From DASSUW01 sp035706585 (GTDB lineage: Bacteria > Actinomycetota > Thermoleophilia > Solirubrobacterales > Solirubrobacteraceae): a DNA stretch of 7,177 nt. The position numbers were made by a program, and so were the translations under genes. The first letter of the stretch is position 1; every line of letters starts with the position of its first letter. Of the stretch, positions 5,107-7,177 are shown one piece after another. The notes under the pieces were generated by a model. The model had not been told where the DNA came from. It saw only the letters and a list, made by a program, of their open reading frames with translations, and did not search any database. The stretch lies in NCBI GenBank assembly GCA_035706585.1, contig DASSUW010000016.1:1-7177 (forward strand), read 5' to 3'.

Positions 5107-6438
5107 GTGTCCCGCGTCCCGAGATATCGCGGCCACTTCGGCCCTGATGAAGCCCGCCGCCTGCTGTGGCGCGCCGGCTTCGGCCCCAAGCCCGGCGAGG
5201 CGGAGAAGCTCGCCAGGCGCGGGCTCGACGCGGCCGTGCACTCGCTCACGCATCCGCGCTCGCAGCGGTTGAGGGGGCCCCGGCCACGCGACGAGGACGG
5301 CCGGCCGCTCGCGCCGCGCGACGCCTGGAGCCACGACCACTGCTGGTGGCTGGACCGCATGGTGCGCACGCAGGCGCCGCTCGTCGAGCGCATGACGCTC
5401 GTCTGGCACGACTGGTTCGCCACCAGCAAGGACGCCGCGCCGACGGTGCTCATGCTGCGCCAGAACGCGACGCTGCGTCGCCATGCGCTCGGCTCGTTCG
5501 AGCAGCTCGCGCTCGCCGTCACGCGCGACCCGGCGATGCTGCTGTGGCTCAACGGCACCGCCAACAGCAAGTGGGACGTCAACGAGAACTACGCGCGCGA
5601 GCTGATGGAGCTGTTCACGCTCGGCGCCGGCCGCGGCTACAGCGAGCGCGACGTGCGCGAGCTGGCGCGGGCGCTGACCGGCTGGCGCAACGAGTGGTCG
5701 GAGGGCCGCGGCCCGCACGACTTCCGCTTCGACCGCGAGTTCCACGACCGCGGCGTCAAGCGCGTCCACGGCAAGCGCGGCCGCTTCGACTGGCGCGACG
5801 CGGTGCGCCTGAACGTCCGCCACCGCAAGCACCCGTCGTTCGTCGTCACCAAGCTGTGGGGCTACTTCATCCCGACGCCGCCGCCGCGCGGCACGGCCCG
5901 CGCGCTCGAGCGGATGTACGTCGCGCACGGCCGCAAGGTGCGCCCGCTGCTGGACGCGATCCTGCGCCACCCGCACCTGTACGACCCGCACCGCCGGATG
6001 GTCAAGCCGCCGGTCGTGCAGGCGGCCGGGATGCTGCGCGCCGTCGGCCGCGGCGTCGACACGACCGCGTGGGGCTGGCTGTGCGACCAGGCCGGCCAGC
6101 TGCTGTTCGTCCCGCCGAACGTCTCGGGCTGGGACGACACGCGCTGGCTCGACACCGCCACGTTCCGGGCCCGCTGGCAGATGGCGACCGAGATCTGCAA
6201 CCAGGCGCAGATCGACGACAAGGTCGACGTCTCCGGCAAGCCCGACGCGCTGGTCAAGCGCGCCGCGCGGTTCTGGCACACGCCGCTCTCGCGCACCACG
6301 CGGCAGGCACTCGAGCGCTACGCCGCCTCCGCGCTGGGCAGCGCGCACGAGAACTGGGAGCGCGAGACCTACCCGCGCCTGACCGAGAACGCCCTGCGCA
6401 TGCTCGTCGCCGTCTCCCCCGACTACCTGACCTCGTGA
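5107..6438 (+). CDS. DUF1800 family protein
   Basis: This 443-residue protein matches the DUF1800 (PF08811) pattern from end to end. An opening LLWRAGFGPKPGE is near residues 19-31, and VWHDWFATSKD near 99-109. The family's most characteristic block, WDVNENYARELMELFTLG, is near 156-173 and is followed by the RELARALTGWR helix. KLWGYFIPTP lies near 249-258 and PPNVSGWD near 336-343. No catalytic residues have been established for the family, and I infer no reaction. No signal peptide or membrane segment is seen at the N-terminus. The GTG at 5107 is the only sensible start because an in-frame TAG lies at 5098-5100. No clear Shine-Dalgarno or promoter was found ahead of it. The stop overlaps the start of the DUF1501 gene by four bases, so the two are almost certainly co-translated, as is usual for these families. 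Confidence 0.92.
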   Translation: MSRVPRYRGHFGPDEARRLLWRAGFGPKPGEAEKLARRGLDAAVHSLTHPRSQRLRGPRPRDEDGRPLAPRDAWSHDHCWWLDRMVRTQAPLVERMTLVWHDWFATSKDAAPTVLMLRQNATLRRHALGSFEQLALAVTRDPAMLLWLNGTANSKWDVNENYARELMELFTLGAGRGYSERDVRELARALTGWRNEWSEGRGPHDFRFDREFHDRGVKRVHGKRGRFDWRDAVRLNVRHRKHPSFVVTKLWGYFIPTPPPRGTARALERMYVAHGRKVRPLLDAILRHPHLYDPHRRMVKPPVVQAAGMLRAVGRGVDTTAWGWLCDQAGQLLFVPPNVSGWDDTRWLDTATFRARWQMATEICNQAQIDDKVDVSGKPDALVKRAARFWHTPLSRTTRQALERYAASALGSAHENWERETYPRLTENALRMLVAVSPDYLTS

Positions 6439-7177
6439 GCCACGACGCCCGCATCTGCTGCGCCGACCACGCCCGCGCCGGCTCCGGCCTGCCGGTGATC
6501 GAGCCCGGGATGCCGACGCCCGCCGGCACCGGCCTGTCGCGCCGCTCGTTCCTGCTCAGGTCGGCCGGCCTCGCGCTCGCCGTCTACGGCGCCGGACGCC
6601 TGTCCGGCCTGCCGGCGTTCGAGGACGGGATCGCGCACGCCCAGTCCGGCCGCCCCGGCACGGTGCTCGTGAACGTGTTCCTCGACGGCGGCGCCGACAG
6701 CCTGTCGATCCTCGCGCCGACCGGCGATCCGCAGTACCGCAAGCTGCGTCCCAACCTCGCGCTGGCCGACGGCGGTCGCGTGTTCGCCGAGGACCACCGG
6801 CTGACGTGGCACCCGGCGGCCGCGCCGCTCGCCACGCTGCACGGCGAGGGCAAGGTGACGGTGCTGCCGGCGGTCGGCTACGACCATCCGGACCAGTCGC
6901 ACTTCGTCTCGCGCCACTTCTGGGAGGTCGGCGCGCTCGATCCCGGGCTGCGCACGGGCTGGCTGGGCCGGCTGCTCGACCGGATCGGCACGCCCGACAA
7001 CCCGCTGCAGGGCGTGTCGATGGGAGGCAGCCTCGGACCGTCGCTGGCGGCGGCCCGGGTGCCGGTGGCCGCCGTCGACGCGCCGGAGGACTTCGGCTTC
7101 TGGGCGCCCGGGGCGTGGGGCCCGCCCGGCGACCTGGCGATCCAGGCGTTCGCCGACGTCGGGCGCGCGCTGGCCGG
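6435..7177 (+). CDS. DUF1501 family protein, Tat-exported (3' end cut off)
   Basis: The frame is open from GTG at 6435 to the right edge (about 247 residues) and matches the first half of DUF1501 (PF07394), distantly related to sulfatase/alkaline-phosphatase-fold proteins. A polar N-terminal stretch of about 34 residues, with C8-C9, precedes a twin-arginine signal: S-R36-R37-S-F-L-L followed by the hydrophobic segment A44 to about L59. This predicts Tat export of a folded protein. The conserved LVNVFLDGGADSL (78-90) corresponds to the family's usual DGGND-like metal-site region. YDHPDQSHFVSRHFWE begins at 149 and TGWLGRLLDR follows. An alternative ATG (residue 26) would still keep the twin-arginine motif. 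The GTG overlaps the upstream stop as GTGA, indicating coupling. The function is unknown; a cell-surface role together with DUF1800 is an inference from pairing and export signal. Confidence 0.92.
   Translation, partial: MSHDARICCADHARAGSGLPVIEPGMPTPAGTGLSRRSFLLRSAGLALAVYGAGRLSGLPAFEDGIAHAQSGRPGTVLVNVFLDGGADSLSILAPTGDPQYRKLRPNLALADGGRVFAEDHRLTWHPAAAPLATLHGEGKVTVLPAVGYDHPDQSHFVSRHFWEVGALDPGLRTGWLGRLLDRIGTPDNPLQGVSMGGSLGPSLAAARVPVAAVDAPEDFGFWAPGAWGPPGDLAIQAFADVGRALA

Noticed and set aside
4352..5272. Plus-strand frame bridging the 4764-5106 gap
   Set aside because: Overlaps the peptidase and DUF1800 in the wrong frame and reads as Arg/Ala/Pro repeats; the nitrilase-like signal is in a different frame.
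4888..6348. Long open frame on the minus strand (486 codons)
   Set aside because: Shadow of the DUF1800 gene; low-complexity Arg/Ala/Val composition and no recognisable domain, while the plus strand matches DUF1800 throughout.

Overview
The window is about 7.2 kb of very GC-rich DNA (GC or GC-ending codons almost throughout) and fits a high-GC actinobacterium. The DUF1800/DUF1501 pair, the style of the DUF1501 N-terminus, and -10-like TANNNT hexamers lying 7-8 bases ahead of start codons point to the class Thermoleophilia (Solirubrobacter/Conexibacter-like). This placement is inferred from gene content and style; there is no marker gene in the window.

Left part (1-1477). The 3' part of a metallo-beta-lactamase-fold hydrolase (UlaG-like) converges on a ferritin with a complete FtnA-type di-iron centre. 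Head-to-head with the ferritin, only 29 bp away, is a 61-residue, strongly basic, cysteine-rich protein. The gap between these two contains two overlapping, oppositely oriented -10-like hexamers.

Middle part (1478-4763). Three co-directional genes follow: a UDP-glucuronate decarboxylase (UDP-xylose synthase family, probably leaderless), a membrane polyprenyl-phosphate sugar-phosphate transferase that would start a surface-glycan repeat unit, and, after a 1-nt gap, a small M28-type metallopeptidase with a putative signal sequence. The first two form a plausible nucleotide-sugar supply plus glycan-initiation module. The peptidase is physically coupled to them but has no obvious role in the pathway.

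Gap (4764-5106). No intact gene is seen in these 343 bases. They hold a long imperfect palindrome (4803-4855), a compact GC hairpin (4868-4885), and what I read as the degraded 3' end of a nitrilase / carbon-nitrogen hydrolase gene (about 4915-5067).

Right part (5107-7177). A DUF1800 gene overlaps a DUF1501 gene by 4 bases (GTGA). The DUF1501 protein has a clear twin-arginine export signal; its gene runs off the right edge. These two families are usually encoded together and have no settled biochemical role.

No tRNA, rRNA, CRISPR array, transposase or phage gene was seen. Nothing here is clearly a new system. The observations most worth a second look are the nitrilase relic with its adjacent palindrome, the ferritin / Cys-rich divergent pair, and the transferase-peptidase coupling.
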